A stretch of 64,000 nt of DNA from Aureimonas pseudogalii (GTDB lineage Bacteria; Pseudomonadota; Alphaproteobacteria; Rhizobiales; Rhizobiaceae), in assembly GCF_014196835.1 (NCBI RefSeq), contig NZ_JACIEK010000007.1, forward strand, positions 176,490-240,489, written 5' to 3'. The translations under genes were made by a program, and so were the position numbers. Shown one piece after another: positions 8,524 through 17,388 of this stretch. Positions within the stretch are counted from its first letter, which is position 1; every line of letters begins with the position of its first letter. Under the pieces are notes generated by a model. It did no database searches and was not told the origin of the DNA. It saw nothing but the letters and a program-made list of their open reading frames with translations.

Positions 8524-9392
8524 CGCGTGTGCTCTTCCAGGAAGGTGAGGACGGTGCGGCGCAGGCTCCGGTCGCCGAGCGGTAGGGCGGTGGCGAGCGA
8601 GGAGACCGCGCCGATATGGTCGATGCCGGGAAGCAGGACCTCCTCGACCTCGCCGCCCGCCGCGCGGATCGCCCGCGCCATGGAGCGCGTGTTCTCGGGG
8701 TTCACGGTCGTGTCGTCGAGGCCGGCCACCAGCAGCGCCGGCGCCTCGTCGCCCGAGACGAAGTTCACGGGCTGGCTGGCGGCGCGCACCGCCGGCGGGA
8801 AGATCCGCTTGTAGCGCTCCTCCGTCAGCGGCAGGAAATCGTAGGGGCCGGCGAGCCCGACGAAGGCCGAGACACGGGAAGCGCTCGATCCGGCGGCCTC
8901 GAGGTACCGCGCGTCGAAGGCGAGCAGCGCGGCGATCTCGGCGCCGGCGGAATGGCCCATCAGCGCCAGCTTGTGCCGCCCGGCGGGAATGCCGTGCCCG
9001 CCCTCGCGCGCCAGCTTCTCCACCGCCACAACCGCCCGCGCGCCGTCCTCCACGAAGCGCGGGAAGATCACCTCGGGATAGACCCGGTAGTCGGGCACGG
9101 CGACGATGAACCCGTCGCTCGCCAGCGACTGTCCGACGAAGCGGTAGAGGTCCTTCGAGCCCGAATCCCAGCTTCCGCCGTAGACGAAGACCACCACCGG
9201 GGTCTGCGCCGTGGCCCGGGCGGGCACGTAGAGATCGAGCGTGCCGCGCGCGCCCGGCGCGTAGCGCACGTCCCGCACCGTCTCGTAGCCGGAGCGGCTG
9301 GTCACCGTGTTGAGGAAGCCGGCCGCCGAGCAGCCGGAGAGTACCATCGCCAGCGCCAGCCCCGCGGCCCGCGCCCAGATCCTGCCCGTCAT
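8520..9392 (-). CDS. Lipoprotein alpha/beta-hydrolase (esterase/lipase-like)
   Basis: A 290-residue exported lipoprotein. The signal peptide ends in lipobox LSGC, giving lipidated Cys21. The mature part is an alpha/beta hydrolase of the BD-FAE/Kynurenine-formamidase-like type: oxyanion loop VYGGSWDSG, nucleophile elbow GHSAG, acid in AGLDDTTV and His in GIDHIGA. It probably cleaves ester bonds in the periplasm or at the outer membrane. ATG 9392 is chosen because the lipobox then falls at the usual distance; a start 17 codons upstream would give an overlong signal. Operonic with the GNAT gene. Confidence 0.85.
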   Translation of the reverse strand: MTGRIWARAAGLALAMVLSGCSAAGFLNTVTSRSGYETVRDVRYAPGARGTLDLYVPARATAQTPVVVFVYGGSWDSGSKDLYRFVGQSLASDGFIVAVPDYRVYPEVIFPRFVEDGARAVVAVEKLAREGGHGIPAGRHKLALMGHSAGAEIAALLAFDARYLEAAGSSASRVSAFVGLAGPYDFLPLTEERYKRIFPPAVRAASQPVNFVSGDEAPALLVAGLDDTTVNPENTRSMARAIRAAGGEVEEVLLPGIDHIGAVSSLATALPLGDRSLRRTVLTFLEEHTR

Positions 9393-9485
9393 GAACCGTC
9401 CTGCCTTCGTCCGACCGGACAGCCAGATAAAGCGCCCGAGCACGGCGGCGAGGGACGCGACGCCACGAGGGCCGGCCCTGCGGCG

Positions 9486-10127
9486 TCAGACCGCCTTGAG
9501 GGCGGCGGCCTCCGCCGCGAGCGCGGTGATGCCGGCGAAGTCGCCGGACGCGACCATCTCCTTCGGCGCCACCCAGGAGCCGCCGACGCAGACGACGTTG
9601 GGCAGCGCCAGGTAGTCGCGCACGTTCTTCACGGAGACGCCGCCGGTGGGGCAGAAGCGAATGCCCTGGAAGACCGGCGCCAGCGCCTTGAGATAGGGAA
9701 TGCCGCCGAGCTGCTCGGCGGGGAAGAACTTGAGGATCTCGTAGCCCTCCTCGATCATCGCCATCAGCTCGCTCGGCGTCGCGGCGCCCGGCAGTAGCGG
9801 CACGTCGGAGGCCTTGGCGGCGTCGAGCACTTCGTGGGTGGTGCCGGGCGAGACGATGAACCGGGCGCCCGCCTCCACCGCCTGGTCGAACTGGCGGGGG
9901 GTCAGGATGGTGCCGGCGCCGCAGCGGGCTTCCGGCACTTCGGCCGAGATGGCGCGGATGGCGTCGAGCGCGGCCGGGGTGCGCAGCGTCACCTCGATGC
10001 CCGGCAGGCCGCCGGCGGCGAGCGCGCGTGCGAGCTTCACGGCGTCCGCGGCCGAATCGACGGCGACCACCGGCATCACGGGCTGCGCGGTCAGGATGTC
10101 CATCAGCGCGTGGGTCTTCTGGGTCAT
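9486..10127 (-). CDS. eda: 2-dehydro-3-deoxyphosphogluconate (KDPG) aldolase
   Basis: A 213-residue class I aldolase of the Eda family. The catalytic Glu is in GIEVTLRT (about residue 45) and the Schiff-base Lys in EILKFFPAE (about residue 133); the phosphate-binding FCPTGGVS motif follows. It splits KDPG to pyruvate and glyceraldehyde-3-phosphate, the last step of the Entner-Doudoroff pathway; the bacterial enzyme also handles 4-hydroxy-2-oxoglutarate. No edd or zwf is adjacent, so the gene stands alone here. Confidence 0.93.
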   Translation of the reverse strand: MTQKTHALMDILTAQPVMPVVAVDSAADAVKLARALAAGGLPGIEVTLRTPAALDAIRAISAEVPEARCGAGTILTPRQFDQAVEAGARFIVSPGTTHEVLDAAKASDVPLLPGAATPSELMAMIEEGYEILKFFPAEQLGGIPYLKALAPVFQGIRFCPTGGVSVKNVRDYLALPNVVCVGGSWVAPKEMVASGDFAGITALAAEAAALKAV

Positions 10128-10232
10128 GTCGTCGTCCTCGGGGATCGCGGTTGGCCCATCCTTAGCCTATCGACCGGCCCGCCGGAACACCCCCGCCGCC
10201 GCTCGGCCGGCGTTTGGCGGGCCGGTCGCGCA

Positions 10233-10706
10233 TCAGCCGCGCCGCGCCGCCTCGATCGCGGCGACGTCGATCTTGCCCATCCCCATCATCGCCGCGAAGG
10301 CGCGCCGGGCCTCGTCGCCGCCCGCCGCCATCGCCTCCATCAGCACGCGCGGCGTGATCTGCCAGGAGATGCCCCAGCGATCCCGGCACCAGCCGCAGGC
10401 GCTCTCCTCGCCGCCATTGTCCACTATGGCGTTCCAGTAGTGATCGGTCTCCTCCTGCGTCTCGGTGGAGATCTGGAACGAAAAGGCCTCGCTGTGCTGG
10501 AACGTCGGGCCGCCGTTCAGCCCGAGGCAGGGAATACCGGCCACGGTGAACTCCACCATCAGCACGTCGCCCATCTGCCCGGACGGGTAGTCGCCGGGCG
10601 CGTGGTGGACCGCGCCGACCGCGCTGTCCGGGAAGACCCCGGCATAGAAGCGCGCCGCAGCTTCCGCCTCGCCGTCGTACCAGAGGCAGACCGTGTTCTT
10701 GCGCAT
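10233..10706 (-). CDS. VOC-family protein (PhnB-like glyoxalase fold)
   Basis: A 157-residue protein that starts with the TVCLWYDGEAEAAARFYAGVFP signature of the 3-demethylubiquinone-methyltransferase-like/PhnB group and ends with CGWCRDRWGISWQI. These are vicinal-oxygen-chelate folds of unsettled function, sometimes involved in resistance or isomerisation. ATG 10706 is chosen over one 19 codons upstream because the fold begins immediately and a purine-rich GGGAGAACGGGCG precedes it. Last gene before the trehalose genes; not obviously linked to them. Confidence 0.85.
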   Translation of the reverse strand: MRKNTVCLWYDGEAEAAARFYAGVFPDSAVGAVHHAPGDYPSGQMGDVLMVEFTVAGIPCLGLNGGPTFQHSEAFSFQISTETQEETDHYWNAIVDNGGEESACGWCRDRWGISWQITPRVLMEAMAAGGDEARRAFAAMMGMGKIDVAAIEAARRG

Positions 10707-10784
10707 CGCCCGTTCTCCCGGCATGCCATGCAGTCCGACGATCGTCGCACCGCCGGGCGCCAAGGTCCAGATGCGCTATTGCGG

Positions 10785-12242
10785 TCAGGATCCCCCGGTC
10801 GGGCCGCCGCCGAAGCCCCAGCGGTGCCACCAGGAGCGCGGTTGCAGGTCGCGCTCGGCCGGCGCGTCGAGCACCGCGAGGAAGGTCTCGCACCAGTTCT
10901 GCGCGGTGTTGCGGAACACCCGCTCGCGCATCGCGGCGTGGCGGCGCTGGCGCTCCTCCAGCGGCATCTTCAGCGCCTGCAGCAGGGCGCGCGTCACGTC
11001 GTCGGTGGAATAGGGGTTGATGATCAGCGCCTCGGGAAGCTCGGCCCGCGCCCCGGCGAAGCGCGAGAGGATGAGCACGCCGGGGTCGGCGGGATCCTGC
11101 GCGGCGATGAACTCCTTGGCGACGAGGTTCATGCCGTCGCGCAGCGGCGTCACCATGCAGACCTGCGCGGCCCGGTAGATGCCGGCGAGCGCGCGGCGGG
11201 TGAAGCCGTTGACGAGGATCTGGATCGGGTTCCAGTCGAGCGTGGCGAAGCGGCCGTTGATGTTGCCCGCCAAGCCCTCCAGCTCGTTGCGAAGATCGAC
11301 ATAGGCTTCCAGCTCGGAGCGCGACAGCGGCGCGACCTGGAGGAACTGCACCTGCCCCCGCTCCTCCGGGTGGTCTTCCAACAGCTGCTCGAAGCCGCGG
11401 AAGCGCTCCACGATGCCCTTGGAGTAATCCATCCGGTCGACGCCGACGATCTGGTGGCGGCCGCGCGAGATGTCGTTGACCATCGCCTCGTGCTCGCGCG
11501 CCTCCTCGGAGGTGGCGAACTCGGCGAAGCCTTCGGCGTCGATGCCGATCGGAAAGGCGGAGGCGCGCACGACGCGCCCGTCGCTGGTTCGCACGCGGTC
11601 GCCGTCGACGTCCTCGGCGCCGAGCTCCTGCACGCAGAAGGCCACGAAGTTGCGCCGGTCGCCCTCGGTCTGGAAGCCCACCACGTCGTAGTCGAGGAGG
11701 GCGCGCACGAGATCGTGGCTGGCGGGCAGCGCCGTCAGCATCTCCGGCGGGCAGAAGGGAATGTGCAGGAAGTAGCCGAGCCGACCGTCGTAGCTGGCGC
11801 GGCGCAGTTCCGAGCCCATGTAGAAGAAGTGGTAGTCGTGGATCCAGACGAGGTCGTCGGCCTCCAGCTGCGGCGCGAGGCGCTCGGCGAAGCGTCGGTT
11901 CACGGCACGGTAGACGCGATCCGACGAGCGCTCGAAGGAGGCGATGTCCAGCCGGTAGTGCAGCAGCGGCCAGAGCGAGCGGTTGGCATAGCCGAAATAG
12001 AAACCGTCGATCTCGTCCTGCGTCAGGTCGATGGTGACGAGCGAGGTCGAGCCATGCGTCTCGGTCTTCAACTCGCTCGACGAGCCGGCGTCCGAGATCT
12101 CGCCGCTCCAGCCGAACCACAGCCCGCCGCGCCGGCGCAGCGCATCGGCGAGGCCCACCGCCAGCCCTCCGGCCTTGCCCTCGTCGCTGAGCGGCCCCAC
12201 CCGGTTGGAGACCACCACGAGACGTCCCGACTGTTCCGCCAT
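10785..12242 (-). CDS. otsA: Alpha,alpha-trehalose-phosphate synthase (UDP-forming)
   Basis: A 485-residue GT20 glycosyltransferase. It shows the N-terminal SNRVGPL and KAGGLAVGL motifs, WIHDYHFFY, the DRMDYSKG donor-site motif and [12 protein letters not shown]. It makes trehalose-6-phosphate from UDP-glucose and glucose-6-phosphate in the cytoplasm, a route to the compatible solute trehalose in osmotic, desiccation or heat stress. It follows otsB with one base between stop and start (TAG-C-ATG at 12240-12246), so the two are translated together. Length is normal for the family. Confidence 0.95.
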   Translation of the reverse strand: MAEQSGRLVVVSNRVGPLSDEGKAGGLAVGLADALRRRGGLWFGWSGEISDAGSSSELKTETHGSTSLVTIDLTQDEIDGFYFGYANRSLWPLLHYRLDIASFERSSDRVYRAVNRRFAERLAPQLEADDLVWIHDYHFFYMGSELRRASYDGRLGYFLHIPFCPPEMLTALPASHDLVRALLDYDVVGFQTEGDRRNFVAFCVQELGAEDVDGDRVRTSDGRVVRASAFPIGIDAEGFAEFATSEEAREHEAMVNDISRGRHQIVGVDRMDYSKGIVERFRGFEQLLEDHPEERGQVQFLQVAPLSRSELEAYVDLRNELEGLAGNINGRFATLDWNPIQILVNGFTRRALAGIYRAAQVCMVTPLRDGMNLVAKEFIAAQDPADPGVLILSRFAGARAELPEALIINPYSTDDVTRALLQALKMPLEERQRRHAAMRERVFRNTAQNWCETFLAVLDAPAERDLQPRSWWHRWGFGGGPTGGS

Positions 12243-12243
12243 G

Positions 12244-13011
12244 CTATTCGCTCCCCGTTCCTGCAGCCGACGGCTCGCCGGGCGCGCCGAGCCAGCGATG
12301 CACCGAATCGACGCCGGCCAGCCGGTAGTCCGCCTCGCTCAAGCCCGTTCCCACCTTGATCGCGATCCCGCCCCGCTCCTTCACCGCGCGGAACCCGAAC
12401 TCGTCCGTCGTGTCGTCGCCGAGATAGACGGGCACCCGCCCCCGGAAGGGATCGGCCACCAGGAAGGCGGCGAGCGCGCGGCCCTTGTCCATGCCGGCGA
12501 GATGCACCTCGACGATGTGGTCGCCGTTCATCACGGCAAACCCCTCGTCGCCGTGCACCGCCTCCGCCATCAGCCGCTCGGCTTCTGCCTTCAACTCGGG
12601 ATGGCCGCGATAGTGCAGCACCAGCGCCAGCCCCTTGTCTTCGAGGCGCAGGTCCGCGCGGCCGGCAAGTTGTCGCCCGAGGTCGCGGCGCAGCGGGTCG
12701 AGCCGCTCGGGACCGGCGAGGCGCTCGATCGGATCATCCGGGCCGCCGCGCCGCTCCAGCCCGTGGACACCGGCGGCGGCGAAGCGCAGCGGCTCGAGGA
12801 AGCGGTCGAGATCGGCGATGCGCCGGCCCGAGAGCACCGCGAAGGCGCCGCTCAACTCGGATTGCAGCGCGGCCAGCCGCAGCAGCGCCGCGCGGTCGAT
12901 CGCCACGGCCTGCGGATCATCGACGAGTTCGACGAGCGTGCCGTCGAAGTCGATGAAGAGGGCGTGACGGGCGGGGTCGAGAGCGGGGGGGATGGTCATG
13001 AGGGCTGACAT
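12244..13011 (-). CDS. otsB: Trehalose-6-phosphatase
   Basis: A 255-residue HAD-superfamily phosphatase. Motif I IDFDGTLVE supplies the nucleophile Asp, SGR is motif II, and GDDTTDEFGF is motif III. It dephosphorylates trehalose-6-phosphate to trehalose. It is the promoter-proximal gene of otsB-otsA. Start set at ATG 13011, preceded by GGGGGATCGG; an in-frame ATG four codons further on is an alternative without a visible RBS. Confidence 0.94.
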   Translation of the reverse strand: MSALMTIPPALDPARHALFIDFDGTLVELVDDPQAVAIDRAALLRLAALQSELSGAFAVLSGRRIADLDRFLEPLRFAAAGVHGLERRGGPDDPIERLAGPERLDPLRRDLGRQLAGRADLRLEDKGLALVLHYRGHPELKAEAERLMAEAVHGDEGFAVMNGDHIVEVHLAGMDKGRALAAFLVADPFRGRVPVYLGDDTTDEFGFRAVKERGGIAIKVGTGLSEADYRLAGVDSVHRWLGAPGEPSAAGTGSE

Positions 13012-13048
13012 AGGACCGATCCCCCCGGCGGCCACCGTTTCGCAGGGA

Positions 13049-13666
13049 TCAGGCCGGCGCGGAGGCGCCCTCTCCCAGCGCCCGGCGCGCCGCGCGGTAG
13101 GCCGCGGCGATCTTGGTGTGGTAGGCGTTCTCGGCGTAGCGCGGGCCGTTGTAGAGCCGCGCGAAGCCGGCCGCGTCGCCCGAGACGAGGCGGTCCGCGA
13201 GGTGGCCGAGCTTGAGGAAGCGGGCGGCGATCGTCAGCTGTCCCTCTGCCGAGCCGCGCGCCATCACGGCGAGGTCCGCGGCCGAGCGGAAGCCGAGCCT
13301 CTGCCAGTGCGCGCCCATCACCTGCCCGAGCCCCCAGGAGGTCGCCGCGAAGGCGGCCTCGGGGTCGATCGCCTCGGCGCGCGCCAGCAGACGCCAGCGC
13401 GCCTCCTGGCCGGCGGGGTTGCGGATGCGCCCGGCCTTGGGGTGCGAAAGCCCTGCGGTGCGGGCGATGCGCCGGGCGGGTTCAGCGAGCAGCCGGTCGA
13501 AATAATGGCCCTCGAAGCGGATCAGAGGCTCGTCGCGCTCGCCGACCCGCGCTGTTGCACGGGCGTTCGTCTCCACCAGCGCCACCGCCAGCAGAACGGC
13601 GGCGGCAACGCCCTCGCGCGCCTCCACCGCCCGCGCGGCATCCGCGACCTCTCGTGTGATGGCCAT
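13049..13666 (-). CDS. N-acetylmuramidase domain protein (DUF3380, lysozyme-like)
   Basis: A 205-residue soluble protein matching the N-acetylmuramidase family known from phage endolysins. Glu residues in ALVETNA and LIRFEGHYF, the SWGLGQVMG motif and the LYNGPRYAENAYHTKIA ending are characteristic. It would cleave the MurNAc-GlcNAc bond of peptidoglycan. It has no signal peptide, no peptidoglycan-binding domain and no holin or other phage gene nearby, so it is either a domesticated endolysin or a remnant. It lies 38 bp upstream of otsB on the same strand. Confidence 0.8.
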   Translation of the reverse strand: MAITREVADAARAVEAREGVAAAVLLAVALVETNARATARVGERDEPLIRFEGHYFDRLLAEPARRIARTAGLSHPKAGRIRNPAGQEARWRLLARAEAIDPEAAFAATSWGLGQVMGAHWQRLGFRSAADLAVMARGSAEGQLTIAARFLKLGHLADRLVSGDAAGFARLYNGPRYAENAYHTKIAAAYRAARRALGEGASAPA

Positions 13667-13819
13667 CGCTCTCGTCCTCGCTCGTTTCGACGGCCCGAGG
13701 ATGCGGGCCGCGCGGCGAAGGAGGACATGCGGGGGACAGATCGGGAGCAGTTGCCGGATGACAACTCCCGCGAGCAGACGGGACGATGCCGCCTGCCCGC
13801 GAGGCAGGGGATCAGGCGA

Positions 13820-15133
13820 TCAGGCGGCTTCGGTCAACCGCTCGGCCTCGGCGCGCACCGTGCCCACCGGCTTCAGCGCACCGGAGACGGCGACGCCGGG
13901 CGCCGCATAGTCGCCCGCGACCTCGGCCGCGATCGTGTCGGCGGTGATCGCCGAGAGCGTCCAGCCGAGATGGCCGTGGCCGGTGTTGTAGTAGACGCCT
14001 TCCGCCTTGCCCTGCCCGACGCGCGGCAGCATATCGGGCATCATCGGGCGAAGGCCCGCCCAGGGCACGACCGAGGCGGTGGAGACGCCGGGGAAGCGGT
14101 AGCGGCACCAGTCCACCAGCGGCTTGATGCGGGCCATGCGGATGTCACGGTTCTCGCCCGCGAACTCCGCCGTGCCGGCGATGCGCAGGCGGTTCGGCCC
14201 GAGGCGGCTGGTGACGATCTTGGCCTTGTCGTCGAGCAGCGAGACGGTGGGCGCGCCGGCCCGGCTCGCCTCGTCGTCGAGGTTCACGGTGATCGAATAG
14301 CCCTTCACCGGATAGATGTTGACGCGGTCGCCGAGCATATGGGCGAAGCGGCGCGAGGCGATGCCGGCGCAGACCACCACGGCGTCGAAATCCTCGCGCG
14401 CCGCCTCGTCCTGCGTGCCCGTACGCCGCGCGAAGACGGCGACGCCGCCCTCCTGGCGCTTGGAAAGGCGCGTCACGTCGGCATCGAAGCGGATGGTACC
14501 GCCGCGTCGCAGGCAGGCGTCGGCGAGGCCGCGCGTGTATTTGTGGATGTCGCCGGTAAAATCGCTCGGCGTGAAGAAGCCGCCACGGAAACGCCCGGCC
14601 AGCGCCGGCTCGATCGCGTGGATGCCGGCATCGTCGAGCACGTCGCGCTCCAGCCCACCCTTCTCGTAGAGCTTGTTCACCTTGAGCGCACTCTGGAACT
14701 CGGCCTCGGTCTCGTAGACATGCAGGATGCCGCGCTTCACGCAGTCGAAGTCGATGCCCTCGGCGTCGGCCATTTCGAGCAGATGGCGGCGGGCGGCGAT
14801 GGCGAGCTTCACGGTGGCGATCGTGTTCGCCTCGTAGGAGCGCGCGGCCATCACGAACTCGGCCATCCAGGAGAGCTTGTGCCAGGTCGGTGCGGGATGG
14901 ACGAGGAGCGGCGCGTCCTTCCGGAACATCCACTTGATGCCCTTGATGAAGGTGGCCGGGTTGTTCCACACCTCGGCGTTGGAGGCCGAGAGCTGGCCGC
15001 CATTGGCGAAGGACGTCTCCATCGCCGAATAGCCGTTTCGGTCGAAGAGGGTGACGTCGAGGCCCTGGGCCAGGAGTTTATAGGCAGTGGTCACGCCGGT
15101 GATGCCGGCGCCGATGACGGCGACTGAGGTCAC
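13820..15133 (-). CDS. dadA: D-amino acid dehydrogenase (FAD-dependent)
   Basis: A 437-residue FAD oxidoreductase of the DadA family. It has the N-terminal Rossmann motif VIGAGITGVTTAY, the DadA signature SFANGGQLSASNAEVW at residues 41-56, and a C-terminal NTGHGHLGWTLS FAD motif. It oxidises D-amino acids (classically D-alanine) to 2-oxo acids and ammonia, passing electrons to quinones at the inner membrane. It starts at GTG 15131-15133 with AAAGGA six bases upstream. The leader carries a tandem glycine riboswitch, which suggests that glycine, or a substrate converted to glycine, is the physiological trigger. No alr/dadX racemase is adjacent. Confidence 0.92.
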   Translation of the reverse strand: MTSVAVIGAGITGVTTAYKLLAQGLDVTLFDRNGYSAMETSFANGGQLSASNAEVWNNPATFIKGIKWMFRKDAPLLVHPAPTWHKLSWMAEFVMAARSYEANTIATVKLAIAARRHLLEMADAEGIDFDCVKRGILHVYETEAEFQSALKVNKLYEKGGLERDVLDDAGIHAIEPALAGRFRGGFFTPSDFTGDIHKYTRGLADACLRRGGTIRFDADVTRLSKRQEGGVAVFARRTGTQDEAAREDFDAVVVCAGIASRRFAHMLGDRVNIYPVKGYSITVNLDDEASRAGAPTVSLLDDKAKIVTSRLGPNRLRIAGTAEFAGENRDIRMARIKPLVDWCRYRFPGVSTASVVPWAGLRPMMPDMLPRVGQGKAEGVYYNTGHGHLGWTLSAITADTIAAEVAGDYAAPGVAVSGALKPVGTVRAEAERLTEAA

Positions 15134-15180
15134 GATAATCCTTTGCCCGAATCGTCGGGTCTGGCTTCGTGCCCCTCCGT

Positions 15181-15362
15181 CATTGGCCTGAGAGTTTCAC
15201 GGAGCCGGGATCAGTCCCGAAACCGCTTTCTCCTTCGGCGGACGGATGCGTTCGGGCACCGTCACTCTCCGGATTCAAATCGCGCCGCGCGGTCCGTTTG
15301 CCTGAGAGTTTCCGGGGCGGTTGCTCCTTCGGCGCCGGCAATGAAGCCGGTCTCTCCCGCAG
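15181..15362 (-). promoter_or_regulatory. Tandem glycine riboswitch (two gcvT-type aptamers) upstream of dadA
   Basis: Read on the minus strand, two aptamers follow each other. The first (15362 to about 15290) shows GGGAGAG, then GCCGAAGGAGCAA, then AACTCTCAGGCAAACGGACC. The second (about 15272 to 15181) shows GGAGAGTGACGG, then GCCGAAGGAGAAAGCG, then AACTCTCAGGCC. These are the conserved P1-P3 elements of the glycine riboswitch, and the short linker fits the usual cooperative pair. The second aptamer ends about 47 nt before the dadA GTG, so control of translation initiation or transcription readthrough is possible. No clear intrinsic terminator is seen after it. Confidence 0.9.
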
Positions 15363-15491
15363 CGGCGATTGCCTTCACGCTAGGCCAAGCCCGCTGCGGC
15401 GGCAAGCGCAAAGAAGCGGCAGACCCGGCCTCGGTCGAGGCATCGCGCGGCAGGCTTAAGCAATCGCGCCCTTTGCGAGACCCGCCCGCCC

Positions 15492-17012
15492 TCACTCGCC
15501 GCGCGGAAAGCGCTGCGAATCCTCGAGATTGTCGAGATTCATGTGGTTGCGCATGTAGCGCTCGGAGGCGCGCTGCAGTGGCTGGAAATCCCACGGGTAG
15601 TAGGCGCCGTTGCGCAGCGCCTCGTAGGTCACGTGGCGGCGCGCCTGGCTCTGGCGCACCTCGGCGTCGAAGCGCGGCAGATCCCAGCGCCGCCGCACCT
15701 CGGCGTCGAACCCGGCGACGATCTCGGCGAAGGCGGGCTGGGCCGCGAGGTTCACGAGTTCGCGCGGATCGGCTTCGAGATCGAAGAGCTGGTCGGGGTC
15801 GGCGGCGCAGCGCACGAACTTCCACCGCCCCTGGCGGATCGAGACGAGCGGGGCAACCGAGCCCTCCGCGGCGTATTCCATGAGCACCGGTTCGGCGCGC
15901 TGCCCGCGCCGCGCCGTGTCGAAGAGCGAATGCCCGTCGAGCCACGCGGCGGAAGACCCGAGATCGAAGCCGACGATCTCGGCGAGCGTCGGCAGCACGT
16001 CGAGCGTCGAGACCGGCTGCATGTAGGGCCCGGCGGGCAGGCCGGGGGCGCACACCATCAAGGGCACGCGCGCCGAGCCCTCGAAGAAGTTCATCTTGAA
16101 CCAGAGACCCCGCTCGCCCAGCATGTCGCCATGGTCGGAGACGAAGAGGATCGCGGTGTCCTCCAGCATCCGCGTGCGGTCGAGCACGTCGATGAGCTCG
16201 CCCACCTTCTCGTCGATATAGGAGATGTTGGCGTAGTAGGCGCGCCGCGCGCGGGCGATCTGCGCGTCGGCGATGTGATATTCGTGGTCGTCGCAGGCCA
16301 TCATCAGGCGCTGCGAATGCGGGTCCTGCTCGCCGAAGGGGATCCGCTCCACCGCCGGCTCCAGCGCCGGGCAGCTCTCGTAGAGATCGAAGAAGCGGCG
16401 CCGCGCGACATAGGGGTCGTGCGGATGGGTGAAGGACACGGTGAGGCAGAAGGGCCGGTCGTCGTTGCCGCGCGCGTAGTCGTAGAGCTTGGCGGTGGCG
16501 CAATGCGCGACGTCGTCGTCGTATTCGAGCTGGTTGGTGATCTCGGCGACGCCCGCCCCCGTCACCGAGCCGAGATTGTGATACCACCAGTCGATGCGCT
16601 CGCCAGGTTTGGTGTAGTCCGGCGTCCAGCCGAAATCGGCGGGGTAGACGTCGGTGGTCAAGCGCTCCTCGAAGCCGTGCAGCTGATCCGGCCCGACGAA
16701 ATGCATCTTGCCCGAGAGACACGTCCGATAGCCCGCGCGCCGCAGGTGATGGGCGAAGGTCGGAATGTCGGAGGCGAACTCGGCGGCATTGTCGTAGACA
16801 CGGGTCTTCGAGGGTAGCTGGCCGCTCATGAAGGCGGCGCGCGCCGGCGCGCAAAGCGGGCTCGCCGTATATGTGTTGACGAAGCGGGCCGAGCGCGCCG
16901 CCAGCGCCTTGAGGTTCGGCGCATGCAGGAAGCCCGCCGGCCCATCGGGAAACAGCGTGCCGTTGAGCTGGTCCACCATGATGACGAGGACGTTGGGGCG
17001 GGCGACGTTCAT
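15492..17012 (-). CDS. betC: Choline-sulfatase
   Basis: A 506-residue type I sulfatase. Metal-binding Asp14 lies in VIMVDQLNG. The formylglycine site SPLCAPARAAFMSGQ places Cys54 at the position known for rhizobial BetC. FVSDHGDMLGERG holds further metal ligands, and the C-terminal choline-sulfatase extension ends in RNHMNLDNLEDSQRFPRG. It hydrolyses choline-O-sulfate to choline and sulfate, feeding glycine-betaine synthesis or sulfur supply. ATG 17012 is chosen because the conserved N-terminus starts there; 64 upstream in-frame codons do not look coding. choX lies upstream on the same strand; betI, betA and betB are absent. Confidence 0.92.
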   Translation of the reverse strand: MNVARPNVLVIMVDQLNGTLFPDGPAGFLHAPNLKALAARSARFVNTYTASPLCAPARAAFMSGQLPSKTRVYDNAAEFASDIPTFAHHLRRAGYRTCLSGKMHFVGPDQLHGFEERLTTDVYPADFGWTPDYTKPGERIDWWYHNLGSVTGAGVAEITNQLEYDDDVAHCATAKLYDYARGNDDRPFCLTVSFTHPHDPYVARRRFFDLYESCPALEPAVERIPFGEQDPHSQRLMMACDDHEYHIADAQIARARRAYYANISYIDEKVGELIDVLDRTRMLEDTAILFVSDHGDMLGERGLWFKMNFFEGSARVPLMVCAPGLPAGPYMQPVSTLDVLPTLAEIVGFDLGSSAAWLDGHSLFDTARRGQRAEPVLMEYAAEGSVAPLVSIRQGRWKFVRCAADPDQLFDLEADPRELVNLAAQPAFAEIVAGFDAEVRRRWDLPRFDAEVRQSQARRHVTYEALRNGAYYPWDFQPLQRASERYMRNHMNLDNLEDSQRFPRGE

Positions 17013-17388
17013 GATGGGGACTCGGGCTTGGCGATCGGGCACGAGAGGCTTACGGCGCCCCTTGCCCGCAGGCAATCGCCATCGCAAAGCGTTATGGGTG
17101 GTGGAGAAGGAGAGCATCTCGCGGCGCCTGAGAGGACGCTTCCGCAAGTCGTCAGGGCATGCGAGGCCCTTTCCGCCTCGCACGCCATCGGCCCTCATCG
17201 TCACGTCCGGCTAAGCTCGATCGGGCCGATCCGCTCCTGCAGCGTCGCCGCAGCCCGCTCGTGTCGAGAGACAGGAAACCTAAGCGAACGGCGCGCCTGG
17301 AGCGCAGGCAAGGACCGGAGCGACCGGCCGCTGCCGGCCGCTGCCGGCCATTTGAATGGCCGGCAGACGACGTGAAATCGCCGAGGCC
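17013..17388. other. Intergenic region betC-choX, with low-complexity GC repeats
   Basis: No gene is supported in these 376 bp. It contains GCCGGCCGCTGCC-type repeats at about 17320-17350 and the perfect hairpin described separately. The betC promoter should lie in the half nearest 17013, but no convincing -35/-10 pair stands out. Confidence 0.5.
17341..17366. terminator. Strong hairpin after choX
   Basis: A 26-bp near-palindrome with 12-bp perfect arms (CTGCCGGCCATT and its complement) around a 2-nt centre, beginning 22 bp beyond the choX stop. It has the strength of a terminator or mRNA-stabilising stem but no T-tract follows on the minus strand, so factor-independent termination is not certain. 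Confidence 0.5.

Noticed and set aside
9834..12359. 841-codon plus-strand frame
   Set aside because: Antisense shadow of eda, the VOC gene and otsA; no domain is recognisable.
13049..13666. Prophage remnant around the muramidase gene
   Set aside because: Neighbours on both sides are ordinary metabolic genes with matching composition; no other phage gene is present.
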